Part shown: piece by piece, positions 45,542 through 53,980 of the stretch
Position numbering within the stretch: the first letter of the stretch is position 1
Layout: every line of letters starts with the position of its first letter
NCBI GenBank assembly: GCA_002726915.1
Contig: PBSY01000022.1
Location: 1-64,000, forward strand
Origin: Verrucomicrobiales bacterium
Lineage (GTDB): Bacteria; Verrucomicrobiota; Verrucomicrobiia; Verrucomicrobiales; DEV007
Direction of reading: 5' to 3'
DNA: 64,000 nucleotides
Position numbers and translations under genes: made by a program
The notes under the pieces: model-generated
The model's database searches: none
What the model saw: only the letters and a program-made list of their open reading frames with translations
What the model was told of the DNA's origin: nothing

Positions 45542-47935
45542 TTACTCAATGGTTTGCCCTGCCAGGTAGGCGATCAAATCGAGCACCTGTTCTTTTTCAA
45601 GGCCATTGATCAGTCCTGAAGGCATCGTTGAGACATTGGGACCGGCCGGGTTGCGATATTTCTCTCCAATAATGAGCGAAGGATGGATGATTGACTCAAG
45701 CAGAGCGCGAGAATCAAAGCGTGAACCGATTCCGCTGAGGTCAGGCCCAAGAATAGCGTTGATCGTAGAAATATCAGAAGTGATGCGGTGGCACACTGCA
45801 CAGGCGGCTTGGTGGAAAGCGTTACGCCCGGCTTCCTGATCACGTTTAGCTAGGTTCGGTCCCAACTCGCCGGTAAAGTCCTTCATTTGCCAATCTTCGA
45901 TATAATTGGCCGGATCGACGGTCACGGGGGGCGGGCCAGACTCAGGTGTGGCGGGTTTCAGTAACTCGGCAAGGGTGCTGCGTTCTGCATCGGAAAGAGC
46001 AGCGATAGCCTCGCGGCGCAGGTCCTGCGCGGCGCGGACATACCACCGTCCTCCGGGAAATTGTTCGAAGCGCTGCAGAGCTTTGAGATAGCGCCGTCGA
46101 CGTTCGGTGTTCCAGCCTTTTTCTATGTAGCGCAGGTAAACGAGGTATTGCGACCAGTCCCGCGTATCGTCAGAATCTTCGAGTAGTGTCAGGGTTCGAT
46201 CAATAATATGCGGTGTTTCGAGGTAAACGAGCAGTTCGCAGAGTTCGTGATTGGCTTTGCTCGATAGGGCCGGATAAAGGCGATTAAGCGTCTCGTTGAC
46301 AATGATGAGAGTGTCTTCCTTCGGCTCACCCTGGCGGATAAAACTGACCTGGAGAGTACGGAGTAGAGTCAACAGGGTCGTGTCATCGACCTGGCCCTCT
46401 TTGATGATGTCACAAACAGCACTGACTAGATTACCCTGAGAAGCCGGGGTGCCAACGCGAGCGAGGGCAAGAAGCCCTTCGGGAGTTTTTAATTTTAAAA
46501 CTTCCGACTCCCATTCAAAAAGAGCCTGATTCTCCAGCGCCACTCTCGCGGCGAAACGAATGAAGCGATCCGAGTGATCGAGATTTGCGAGAGCCAACCG
46601 CCTGCCCTCGTTGCCAACTTCTTTATGAAAAATTTCCAACTGGTGACGAAGCTCTCGCAAGCTGCCGTCGTCCCAGCCCTGGTAGTTGAGTGTGTCTGGT
46701 TTCTCAGCGCCTCCCTCCCAACTAACCCGATAAAGCGCGGACTGAGTCCTTCGGCCTCCGGTGATGAACCAAAGGTCTCCGTCGTGAAACACGAAGTCAG
46801 TCAAGTTGAGGGGACGTCCTGAGAGAAATGTTTCCTCATTTCCGGTGTAGGTGGCTCCGTCAGGACGAAGGTGAACCGTTAGGAGTCGCCCATAAGACCA
46901 ATCCGCAATAAAGAAGGCATCGCGCCATTTCTTTGGGAAGTTGGATTGGTAGCCAAAGCCGACTCCTGTGGGGGAACCTAACCCAATGTCGCATGCTGCG
47001 GGCAGCGAATCAGTGTAATAGTTAGGCCACTTTCCAGTCCCGCGGCGCCAACCGTATTCGCCTCCGCTGACAATGTGCAGCACTCTAGTGGGCTTATACC
47101 AAGCGAGCCCGGCATCCCATTCGCTGTCGGCGTCATAGACAAACATTTCCCCGTCTTTGTTGAAGTCCAAGTCGAGTGGGTTGCGCAGGCCGCCGCAGAT
47201 GCGTTCGAAGAAGCTGCCGTCTTTGTCAGTCTTGAGAACATAGCCGGCGGGAGCAGGAAGCTTGTTCCAGCTGTCATCCCAGGGGTTGGGTATAAGCTGA
47301 TCTTCGTCCCAGTTCTTGTAGGGAGAATAGTGAGATTCGTCGCTTTTGTTGAGCCATGGATTATTGCCGTGAACGAGGTAGATGGAGCCGTCGGGCCCAA
47401 GCCGCAGATGGTTGCGACCGTGTCCCACGCCTCCCGAGGTGGCGAGCAGGATTCTCTTTTCATCGAATTTATTGTCGCCAGTAGTATCCTTAAGGCGGAA
47501 GAACCCTTTTGAATTGTTGGCGTTGACGTAGAGTGCGTCGTGAGCCCAGAGGAGACCGCGACATTCTTCAAGATTGTCGTCAATGAGTTCTCGATTGATC
47601 ATCCGCCAACTGCGGGAGGCCCTGTCTTTTTCGAGGGTGAGGCGGAGAATCCCTCTCTCCTCGATCCCGAGATAGAGGCATCCTTTGTCGTCGAAGGTCA
47701 TGCCGACCCAAGAACCGTCTTCGGGGGCGGCGGCGTGAATCAGTTCGACGGCGAAGCCCTCGGGAGCCTGAATCGTCGTAGCTGGAGTCAGGGGATTTTC
47801 CCCGTCGGTCTTTGCCATTTTCCATGAATCGTAGGCATCGATTCGAGGCACGGGCACGGGTTTTTCACCTGCCGGCAGACTGTCTATGGCGACCAATGAA
47901 GCCAGTGAAAAGCTGACAGTGAGACCGATGTGCAT
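45542..47935 (-). CDS. PVC-type heme-binding CxxCH protein with propeller and HEAT-like regions
   Basis: From ATG 47935 the protein has 797 residues with a signal peptide (MHIGLTVSFSLASLVAI). A glucose/sorbosone-dehydrogenase-like propeller covers about 40-410 (GFAVELIHAAAPEDGSW, GDNKFDEKRILL, GGLRNPLDLDFNKDGEMFVYD). Helical HEAT-like repeats occupy about 420-640. A C-terminal cytochrome c domain has C712-A-V-C715-H716 and an MPSGLINGL distal methionine. It probably passes electrons from sugar oxidation to the respiratory chain outside the cytoplasm; its substrate is unknown. The open frame extends to 47998, but ATG 47935 gives the proper signal peptide. The parvulin gene upstream ends at its own terminator. 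Confidence 0.9.
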   Translation of the reverse strand: MHIGLTVSFSLASLVAIDSLPAGEKPVPVPRIDAYDSWKMAKTDGENPLTPATTIQAPEGFAVELIHAAAPEDGSWVGMTFDDKGCLYLGIEERGILRLTLEKDRASRSWRMINRELIDDNLEECRGLLWAHDALYVNANNSKGFFRLKDTTGDNKFDEKRILLATSGGVGHGRNHLRLGPDGSIYLVHGNNPWLNKSDESHYSPYKNWDEDQLIPNPWDDSWNKLPAPAGYVLKTDKDGSFFERICGGLRNPLDLDFNKDGEMFVYDADSEWDAGLAWYKPTRVLHIVSGGEYGWRRGTGKWPNYYTDSLPAACDIGLGSPTGVGFGYQSNFPKKWRDAFFIADWSYGRLLTVHLRPDGATYTGNEETFLSGRPLNLTDFVFHDGDLWFITGGRRTQSALYRVSWEGGAEKPDTLNYQGWDDGSLRELRHQLEIFHKEVGNEGRRLALANLDHSDRFIRFAARVALENQALFEWESEVLKLKTPEGLLALARVGTPASQGNLVSAVCDIIKEGQVDDTTLLTLLRTLQVSFIRQGEPKEDTLIIVNETLNRLYPALSSKANHELCELLVYLETPHIIDRTLTLLEDSDDTRDWSQYLVYLRYIEKGWNTERRRRYLKALQRFEQFPGGRWYVRAAQDLRREAIAALSDAERSTLAELLKPATPESGPPPVTVDPANYIEDWQMKDFTGELGPNLAKRDQEAGRNAFHQAACAVCHRITSDISTINAILGPDLSGIGSRFDSRALLESIIHPSLIIGEKYRNPAGPNVSTMPSGLINGLEKEQVLDLIAYLAGQTIE

Positions 47936-47996
47936 AAGCAGGAGAATAGCAGACTGAGAATATTGGCCGAGAGGCAATTCAGTGGGATCGCGCCAC

Positions 47997-48026
47997 AAAA
48001 AAGCGGGAGCCTTTCGGTTCCCGCTT
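47997..48026 (-). terminator. intrinsic terminator after the parvulin gene
   Basis: Reading on the minus strand, a stem of about 10 bp (AAGCGGGAAC pairing with GCTCCCGCTT, one G-U) with a 6-nt loop is followed at once by six T residues. It lies 28 bp past the parvulin stop codon and is placed to end that transcript before the heme-protein gene. Confidence 0.8.
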
Positions 48027-48054
48027 CATTGAGAAATTGAATGGCTTAGAGCAA

Positions 48055-49134
48055 TCAGTCTTTTTTGGGAGCCTTCGTGGCGCCTTTGCCGTTAATTTCG
48101 GGCGTCGCTGGAGCACCTGGCTGCTCAATCTTCGCTTTGCCTTCGAGAGTTGTGATGTATTCTTCGACCTTTTTTGCTTTTGCCTGTTCGAAGAGGGTAG
48201 TGGTGAGATTTTTCTTCACGTCAGCATAAGCCATTTCCATGGCTTCTTGCTTTTGGGTGACCTTGATAATGTGATAGCCGAAGTCCGTCTTTACGAGGCC
48301 TCCCACTTTACCCACTTCCTGTTCGAAGGCAGCTTTTTCAAATTCAGGAACCATTTGGCCACGACCAAAATCACCGAGACTACCACCATTCTGTTTGCTT
48401 GGGCAGTCAGAATGTTGGGCAGCAAGTTCTTCAAATGTGGCGCCTTCGTCGAGTTGTTTCTTGATACTTTCCGCCGATTCGAGTTTGGCAGCGAGTTCGG
48501 TGTCATCGGTAATACCTTGGGTGGACACGAGGATGTGAGAAGCGGCAATGGACTCCTGCTTCTCAAATTCGTCGGGATGCTCATCGTAGTAATTCTTTAC
48601 TTCGGCTTCGGCAGGTTCAGTCACGTCAGCCGTCACTTGATCAACTAATTGACGGATCTTGGTATCTTCTTGGATCTGCTTTTTGATACGGTTGACGGGG
48701 ACACCGCCGGAGGCGGCGAACTCCTCGAGAGAAGATCCCTCAGGGAGCCGATCTTCAATCTCCGCAAGGCTTTTGTTAACGGCTTCCTCGGAAGCCTTGA
48801 AACCTTCGGCTTCAGCAGCGTTGAGAAGCAATGTCTTGCGAACCAGATCTTGAATAATGACGCCCTGAACCTGTTGCTGAATCATGGCGAGTTGCTCGGG
48901 AGCTTGTTGTGCCATTTGGGCGAGCTGTTGGCCGTAGCGGGCCATCATCATTTCACGGACGTCTTCGGCCATGATCGGGGTGCCGTCGACGGTCAGGACC
49001 ACAGGGTTCTCGGTCGGAGCGACTTGTTCTGAAGCATTCTGGGCTGGAGAGGCAGGCTGGTCCTGGCCGATAGCAGCCCCGAAAATCAGTGCGAGCGCTG
49101 CGACGAGGCTTCGCTGTAGGAGTGAGGGTTTCAT
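48055..49134 (-). CDS. periplasmic parvulin-type peptidyl-prolyl isomerase (SurA/PrsA-like)
   Basis: From ATG 49134 the protein has 359 residues with a signal peptide (MKPSLLQRSLVAALALIFGAAIG). A SurA-N-type helical chaperone part (about 45-190) opens with LTVDGTPIMAEDVREMM. A parvulin domain (about 195-300) contains ASHILVSTQG, AAQHSDCPSKQNGGSLGDFGRG, MVPEFEKAAFEQEVGKVGGLV and the final FGYHIIKV. It assists folding of exported proteins, fitting for a cell secreting many large enzymes. Earlier in-frame ATGs at 49140 and 49158 are possible. The C-terminus is Pro/Lys/Ala-rich. Confidence 0.9.
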   Translation of the reverse strand: MKPSLLQRSLVAALALIFGAAIGQDQPASPAQNASEQVAPTENPVVLTVDGTPIMAEDVREMMMARYGQQLAQMAQQAPEQLAMIQQQVQGVIIQDLVRKTLLLNAAEAEGFKASEEAVNKSLAEIEDRLPEGSSLEEFAASGGVPVNRIKKQIQEDTKIRQLVDQVTADVTEPAEAEVKNYYDEHPDEFEKQESIAASHILVSTQGITDDTELAAKLESAESIKKQLDEGATFEELAAQHSDCPSKQNGGSLGDFGRGQMVPEFEKAAFEQEVGKVGGLVKTDFGYHIIKVTQKQEAMEMAYADVKKNLTTTLFEQAKAKKVEEYITTLEGKAKIEQPGAPATPEINGKGATKAPKKD

Positions 49135-49640
49135 AATCATAATCTTGGTAGGCTCCACGCTGGTTGGAAAACCGGGATCGGCAGCTTCGACGGCATTCTC
49201 CTACGAAACAACCCGTAAATGACCAGAAATGCGGCCGCAGAGCGGAGCATCAGTCGGGCGACGTCCCGATTGAATATTTCGTAACCCGCTGTCTTTGGAT
49301 AAATAAAGAAACCTTAGAAAGAGAAGGGGCCTGTTGTTTCAATCATAAAGCCAATGGGCTTGATCGGTTTGGTGGGGGAGTTGGAGTGGTCATGGTCTCT
49401 CATGATCTGGTCCACTTGCTCCATATTGAAGTTGTGTTTATTACGATGAAGAAACCAAAGCCGACTCTTGTCCGCTCCGCCGCCTCGAGAAAAATAGGAG
49501 ATGTCAAAGTCGGAAGCATAGGTGGAAATCCTCAAGGCGATAGATAACAATCTGGTCGGGGAATCCAACTTAAGCAGTGCCGAAGCGAATCGGTTGACTC
49601 ACAGGATCACGAGTATGAGGATGAAATTGTAAGCCTACAG
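49135..49640. other. 506-bp gap with no supported gene
   Basis: Two open frames of 84 and 127 codons exist here, on opposite strands, but neither has a recognisable domain, a good ribosome site or convincing composition. I see no tRNA, riboswitch or strong hairpin. The left part must hold the promoter of the parvulin gene and the right part that of pdxA. Confidence 0.5.
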
Positions 49641-50624
49641 ATGGAAAATCTCCCCAAAATAGCCGTGACCATGGGCGACCCGGCTGGTGTCGGCCCAGAA
49701 GTCTGCCTCGAGCTTCTTGCGAACGAAGAGGTGGCGTCGACTTGCGTCCCTATTGTTTTTGGTGATCGCGAGGTGCTGGATCGGTGTGCTGAAGTGACCG
49801 GTAGGCCGAAAGCTGAGCGACAGGTTGAGGAAGCCGGACTCAGTAAGTGTGATGGACCTGCGGTCTTTTCTGTGCCTTCAATTTCTCTTTCGGACTTCGA
49901 GCCGGGGACGGTCAATGCGGCCACCGGCGAAGCGGCTTACGCTTATATCGATCGGGCGATTCAGCTGGCACTTGCCGGTGTCATTCAGGGAGTGGCAACG
50001 GCACCGATCAATAAAGAAGCTCTCCGGGCAGCGGGGTATCCGCAGCCGGGACACACTGAGATTTTTGCGGAGCGGACTGCGGCGGCGAAGTCATGTATGA
50101 TGCTAACGGCAGATATTCTGACATGCAGCTTTGTCACAGTCCACGTGGGGTATCACGAAGTGCCTAATTTGCTCACCAAAGAGAGAATCAGCGAGGTGAT
50201 TGATTTGACACGTGACGCCATGAAACGCCTCTGCGGGTATGAACCCAAAATGATCGTTTGTGGTTTGAATCCTCATGCGGGGGAAAGGGGATTGTTCGGT
50301 AATGCCGAGGAGGAAAAGGTGATTATTCCGGCGATCGAATCGGCCAGGGCGAGTGGCGCCGATATTGAAGGGCCGCTTCCTCCAGATACGGTCTTCCTTG
50401 ACTGGCGTCGTGAACAAACGGACGCCGTGGTTTGCATGTATCACGACCAGGGGCATATCCCGATGAAGGCACTGGCATTCGATCGGGCTGTCAACACCAC
50501 GCTAGGCCTCCCTTTCCCACGAACCTCGGCAGATCATGGCACTGCCCTTGATATTGCCTGGCAAGGAAAAGCTGATGCTGGAAGCCTTACGGAAGCGGTA
50601 ACACTCGCGGCGAAATTACTTTAA
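49641..50624 (+). CDS. pdxA: 4-hydroxythreonine-4-phosphate dehydrogenase
   Basis: The 327-residue enzyme oxidises 4-phosphohydroxy-threonine in the DXP-dependent route to pyridoxal phosphate. It shows AVTMGDPAGVGPEV at the start, the substrate/metal site GHTEIFAE, a second metal-site histidine in GLNPHAGERGLFG, and VCMYHDQGHIPMKAL, then TLGLPFPRTSADHGTALDIA. The length is normal and the frame intact. It is an isolated housekeeping gene inside the sulfatase region. A weak terminator-like hairpin follows. Confidence 0.96.
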   Translation: MENLPKIAVTMGDPAGVGPEVCLELLANEEVASTCVPIVFGDREVLDRCAEVTGRPKAERQVEEAGLSKCDGPAVFSVPSISLSDFEPGTVNAATGEAAYAYIDRAIQLALAGVIQGVATAPINKEALRAAGYPQPGHTEIFAERTAAAKSCMMLTADILTCSFVTVHVGYHEVPNLLTKERISEVIDLTRDAMKRLCGYEPKMIVCGLNPHAGERGLFGNAEEEKVIIPAIESARASGADIEGPLPPDTVFLDWRREQTDAVVCMYHDQGHIPMKALAFDRAVNTTLGLPFPRTSADHGTALDIAWQGKADAGSLTEAVTLAAKLL

Positions 50625-50671
50625 TTTCGTTTCTTTAACGGCACCCAGACACGAACTCTGGCAGCCCCTGT

Positions 50672-50699
50672 GGACAAAAGTGTCCTCTTTCATTTTTCT
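50672..50699 (+). terminator. weak terminator-like hairpin after pdxA
   Basis: GGACA at 50672-50676 pairs with TGTCC at 50681-50685 around a 4-nt loop AAAG, followed by a T-rich run (TCTTTCATTTTTCT). The stem is only 5 bp, so termination may be partial. It lies 47 bp past the pdxA stop. Confidence 0.4.
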
Positions 50700-50841
50700 A
50701 CTGATGAGCGCTGCATCTCCTCAGCTATGAAGCCGAGTTACTACCACAAGGCATCGATCAGAGATTGCGCGATGGCCATAGTGGCGTGATCGCTGTGGAT
50801 TGGGTTCTTGCGAATTGTGAAGGAATTGTTTTGGTGAACGC

Positions 50842-52236
50842 ATGATCAGGACCATCCTTGCTATTCTCATTATCTTCGCTGGCATCGCCACTGCGGCCGA
50901 AAAGCCCAATATTATTTACATTCTGGCTGATGATCTCGGCATCAATGACTTCGGTTGTTACGGGCAGGAGATCATGAAGACGCCCCGCGTTGACCAGATG
51001 GCAACAGAAGGCATGCAGTTCTTTAACCACTACTCCGGCAGTACGGTATGTGCCCCCACTAGGTCCTGCCTCATGACTGGTCAGCACACGGGGCAGACCA
51101 GAGTTCGTGGAAATGGGGGCGCCCAGTTGTTGCCTGAAGATGTGACCATCCCCGAAATGCTCAAGGAAGTGGGTTACACCACCGGTTTGATTGGCAAGTG
51201 GGGGCTGGGCGAGGAAGGGTCGACCGGCGTGCCGTGGGCTCAGGGGTTCGACTTCTTTTTCGGTTACCTCAACCAGGGCCGCGCTCACCGCTACTATCCG
51301 GATTGGATCTGGCGAAATGATCAAAAGGAGGAATACCCGGATAATCCGACGAACCGCGAGGTCTACATTCACGACAGCTTCACCGAGGAAGGGCTCAAGT
51401 TTATCGAAGAACAAAGTAAGACAAATGCGCCCTTCTTTCTTTACATGGCTTACACCCTATCTCATGTGGACCTCGACGTCCCTGAGGATTCGATGGAGCC
51501 CTACTATGATATCATTGAGGAGGCGCGCCCCTTTGTGAACCCGAACCTGCCTAAAGGCTATCGCAATCATCCGACACCTCGTGCTTGCTTTGCCGGGATG
51601 ACGACGCGTCTCGATCGCGACATCGGTTACCTGCTTGATAAGCTCGATGAACTCGGAATTTCCGAGAACACGCTGGTGCTCTTTTCAAGCGACAATGGCC
51701 CGACTCCAGCCGGCGGTGCTGATCCCGAATACTTCAATGGCAACGGAATCTACCAGGGCATCAAGCGGGACGTCTACGAAGGTGGCATTCGTGCGCCCAT
51801 GATTGCCCGCTGGCCGGGAACGATTGAAGCGGGTTCTACGAGTGACCATGTCTCGGCTCACTGGGATGTCATGGCCACGCTCGCCGAAGTGTCTGGAGCA
51901 ACCCTGCCAAAAGAACAAGTCGGCGTTTCTTTCGCGCCTACTTTGAAGGGGGATGCCAACGGCCAGGATCAGCATGACTATCTCTACTGGGAGTTCTATG
52001 AAAGGGGCGGCAAGCAGGCTATCCGCCAAGGCAAGTGGAAAGCGGTTCGCCTCGATCGCACCAAGATCGGTCCCGAAGGAGCCTGGGAGATCTATGATCT
52101 GGAAAAGGATCCCAGTGAAGAGAATAACCTCGCCGCACAGAAACCTGAGATGCAGAAGCAGTTCAACCAGCTCGCTCTAGAGGCGGCGACAGAGAGTGAG
52201 TTCTTCTCCTGGAAGTCAGGTAAGAAGAAAAAGTGA
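50842..52236 (+). CDS. arylsulfatase-type sulfatase
   Basis: The 464-residue exported enzyme has a signal peptide ending near ATAAE (about 19) and metal ligands in YILADDLGINDFGCYG. Its formylglycine motif is C70-A-P-T-R74 (TVCAPTRSCLMTGQHTGQ). FSSDNGPTPAGGADPEYFNGNG supplies the second Asp/Asn metal pair. The compact 464-residue length, with no extra domain, and the IYQGIKRDVYEGGIRAPMIARWPG loop fit class S1 family enzymes such as ArsA-like. It hydrolyses sulfate esters in the periplasm or outside. The next sulfatase gene starts 62 bp downstream on the same strand, so the two probably form an operon. Confidence 0.94.
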   Translation: MIRTILAILIIFAGIATAAEKPNIIYILADDLGINDFGCYGQEIMKTPRVDQMATEGMQFFNHYSGSTVCAPTRSCLMTGQHTGQTRVRGNGGAQLLPEDVTIPEMLKEVGYTTGLIGKWGLGEEGSTGVPWAQGFDFFFGYLNQGRAHRYYPDWIWRNDQKEEYPDNPTNREVYIHDSFTEEGLKFIEEQSKTNAPFFLYMAYTLSHVDLDVPEDSMEPYYDIIEEARPFVNPNLPKGYRNHPTPRACFAGMTTRLDRDIGYLLDKLDELGISENTLVLFSSDNGPTPAGGADPEYFNGNGIYQGIKRDVYEGGIRAPMIARWPGTIEAGSTSDHVSAHWDVMATLAEVSGATLPKEQVGVSFAPTLKGDANGQDQHDYLYWEFYERGGKQAIRQGKWKAVRLDRTKIGPEGAWEIYDLEKDPSEENNLAAQKPEMQKQFNQLALEAATESEFFSWKSGKKKK

Positions 52237-52298
52237 TCGAGTGTGTTAGGATTTCCTGGCTCAGGTAGTATTCAAGTAAAGCCTAGCTATAAAACCCT

Positions 52299-53888
52299 GT
52301 GAAACGCTTCTTTCTCTTCTTTAGCCTTGTTGGAACGCTCCTGCCTCTGGCAGCGCAGGAACGTCCCAATGTTCTCTTCATCTCCATCGATGACCTGCGC
52401 CCTGAACTGGGGTGTTATGGCTCGCCCATCGCCAAGTCGCCCCACATGGACCGGCTCGCGGCTGAGGGCTTGCAATTCAATCGGGCCTACTGCCAGGAGG
52501 CTATCTGCGCGCCTTCGCGGGCCAGTCTGCTGACTGGTTTTCGACCGGACGTGACCGGATTGACACACAACTACGTTCGTCTCGAGGAAACCATGCCGGA
52601 TGCGTTGACTCTGCCTCAGTACTTCAAAGAGAACGGCTACGAAACCTTCTACACCGGCAAGATTTTCCATAGGGGTGACGGGGAGAAAAATTCCTGGAGC
52701 CTGAAGCCGGATCCCAAGTGGCTCGATGTGCCGAGACCGGCGGGATTTGCTGATCCGGTCAATCTCAAGTTGAAGATGGATCGGATGGCGGAGATGACGG
52801 CCAAGTATGGCGAGTCAGCTAAGCGCGGTCTCGGTAGCGGTCCTGCCTACGAGGGGGCGGACGTGCCGGACACCGGCTACGGGGACGGGTTTGATACCGC
52901 GCTCGCCATCGAAACGATGAAGCGTGTCGTCGCGAAGGGGGAGAAGCCATTTTTCATGGGGCTCGGTTTCAAGAAGCCTCACCTCAACTGGACTGCCCCA
53001 AAGAAATACTGGGATCTGTACGACCCGGCCGACATCAAGCTGGCCACTCAAACCGAAGGGCCGGAAGGCGGCGCCCAGATGGGACTGCACGCTTCCTTCG
53101 AACTGCGCGTCCGGGCGGGCATTCCGAAATATGGACCCATCAGCGATGACCTCTCCCGCACCCTGCTTCACGCCTACTACGCCTGCATCAGTTACGTGGA
53201 CGCCCAGATTGGGCTGGCAATCAAAGCCCTGGAAGAACTCGGGATTCGCGAGAACACCATCATCATCGTTTGGAGTGATCACGGCTGGCACCTCGGTGAA
53301 ATGGGCATCTGGGGCAAGGCCACCAATTACGAAATCGGAACGCGCGTGCCAATGATCCTGTGGACGCCGGATCAGAAGATTCGAGGCAAGGGAACTGATG
53401 CGCTCGTGGAACTGATCGATATCTATCCCACGCTCTGTGACCTCGCCGGATTGGCCGTAGCAAAAGAACTTCCCGGTCGCAGCCTGAAGCCGCTGCTGGA
53501 TGATCCCGATCAGCCCTGGCGCGAGATTGCAATCAGCCAGTTCCCGAGTCCGGCGCTGCGCGAGTGGGCCGCCAACCCGCTTTCGCCCGAGATGCGCGAG
53601 ACCTTTTTCGGTCCGCTGATCAAGGATGTGGAAGCTCGCATCATTGAGCACCACGAAGATATCTGGGAGCGTGAGCTGTTCGAGCAGCACCTCATGGGCT
53701 ACACCGCCCGGAGCGAGCGTTATCGCCTCATTGTCTGGAAGGATTATCGCGACCTGTCGAGGGAGGCTCTTTTTGTGGAGCTGTTCGACCACGAAACGGA
53801 TCCGAACGAGACGAAGAACGTTGCCGAGGCCAATCCCGAAGTGGTCGCCGAACTGAGTGCCAAGCTGGCGGAAGAGTTGGGGTGGTAG
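52299..53888 (+). CDS. iduronate-2-sulfatase-like sulfatase
   Basis: The 529-residue protein starts at GTG 52299 and has a signal peptide (1-19). Metal ligands lie in FISIDDLRPELGCYG, the formylglycine motif is C70-A-P-S-R74 in AICAPSRASLLTGFRPD, and VWSDHGWHLGEMGIWGK provides the Asp-His pair. The sequence order and WGK/ATNYE segment match the sulfatase part of the 36379 fusion gene, so the two are paralogues of the iduronate-sulfatase-like group. Its partner upstream is a compact arylsulfatase. A REP-like hairpin cluster lies right after the stop. Confidence 0.94.
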   Translation: MKRFFLFFSLVGTLLPLAAQERPNVLFISIDDLRPELGCYGSPIAKSPHMDRLAAEGLQFNRAYCQEAICAPSRASLLTGFRPDVTGLTHNYVRLEETMPDALTLPQYFKENGYETFYTGKIFHRGDGEKNSWSLKPDPKWLDVPRPAGFADPVNLKLKMDRMAEMTAKYGESAKRGLGSGPAYEGADVPDTGYGDGFDTALAIETMKRVVAKGEKPFFMGLGFKKPHLNWTAPKKYWDLYDPADIKLATQTEGPEGGAQMGLHASFELRVRAGIPKYGPISDDLSRTLLHAYYACISYVDAQIGLAIKALEELGIRENTIIIVWSDHGWHLGEMGIWGKATNYEIGTRVPMILWTPDQKIRGKGTDALVELIDIYPTLCDLAGLAVAKELPGRSLKPLLDDPDQPWREIAISQFPSPALREWAANPLSPEMRETFFGPLIKDVEARIIEHHEDIWERELFEQHLMGYTARSERYRLIVWKDYRDLSREALFVELFDHETDPNETKNVAEANPEVVAELSAKLAEELGW

Positions 53889-53899
53889 CTGAGAATTGA

Positions 53900-53962
53900 C
53901 GAAGCTCTTACGAGCTTCGCTACGGCGACGGGTGGGCCGTAGCGAAGGACGTGAGTCTTTCG
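53900..53962. repeat. REP/BIME-like triple hairpin
   Basis: Three abutting hairpins fill 63 bp: an 8-bp stem with loop TTAC at 53900-53919, a 7-bp stem at 53920-53942 starting CTACGGC and ending GCCGTAG, and an 8-bp stem (one G-U) with loop GTGA at 53943-53962. The outer two are the same element in opposite orientation. Each is GTAG followed by a CGAAG...CTTCG-like (or CTTTCG) hairpin, so the whole is a head-to-head pair, as in REP/BIME sequences. It lies between convergent sulfatase and S9 peptidase genes and may also end both transcripts. Confidence 0.7.
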
Positions 53963-53980
53963 GGTGTCTCTAGCTGCGCC

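Noticed and set aside
49164-49568. Opposing open frames of 127 and 84 codons upstream of pdxA
   Set aside because: No domain, poor start context and mixed composition; probably chance frames in a spacer.
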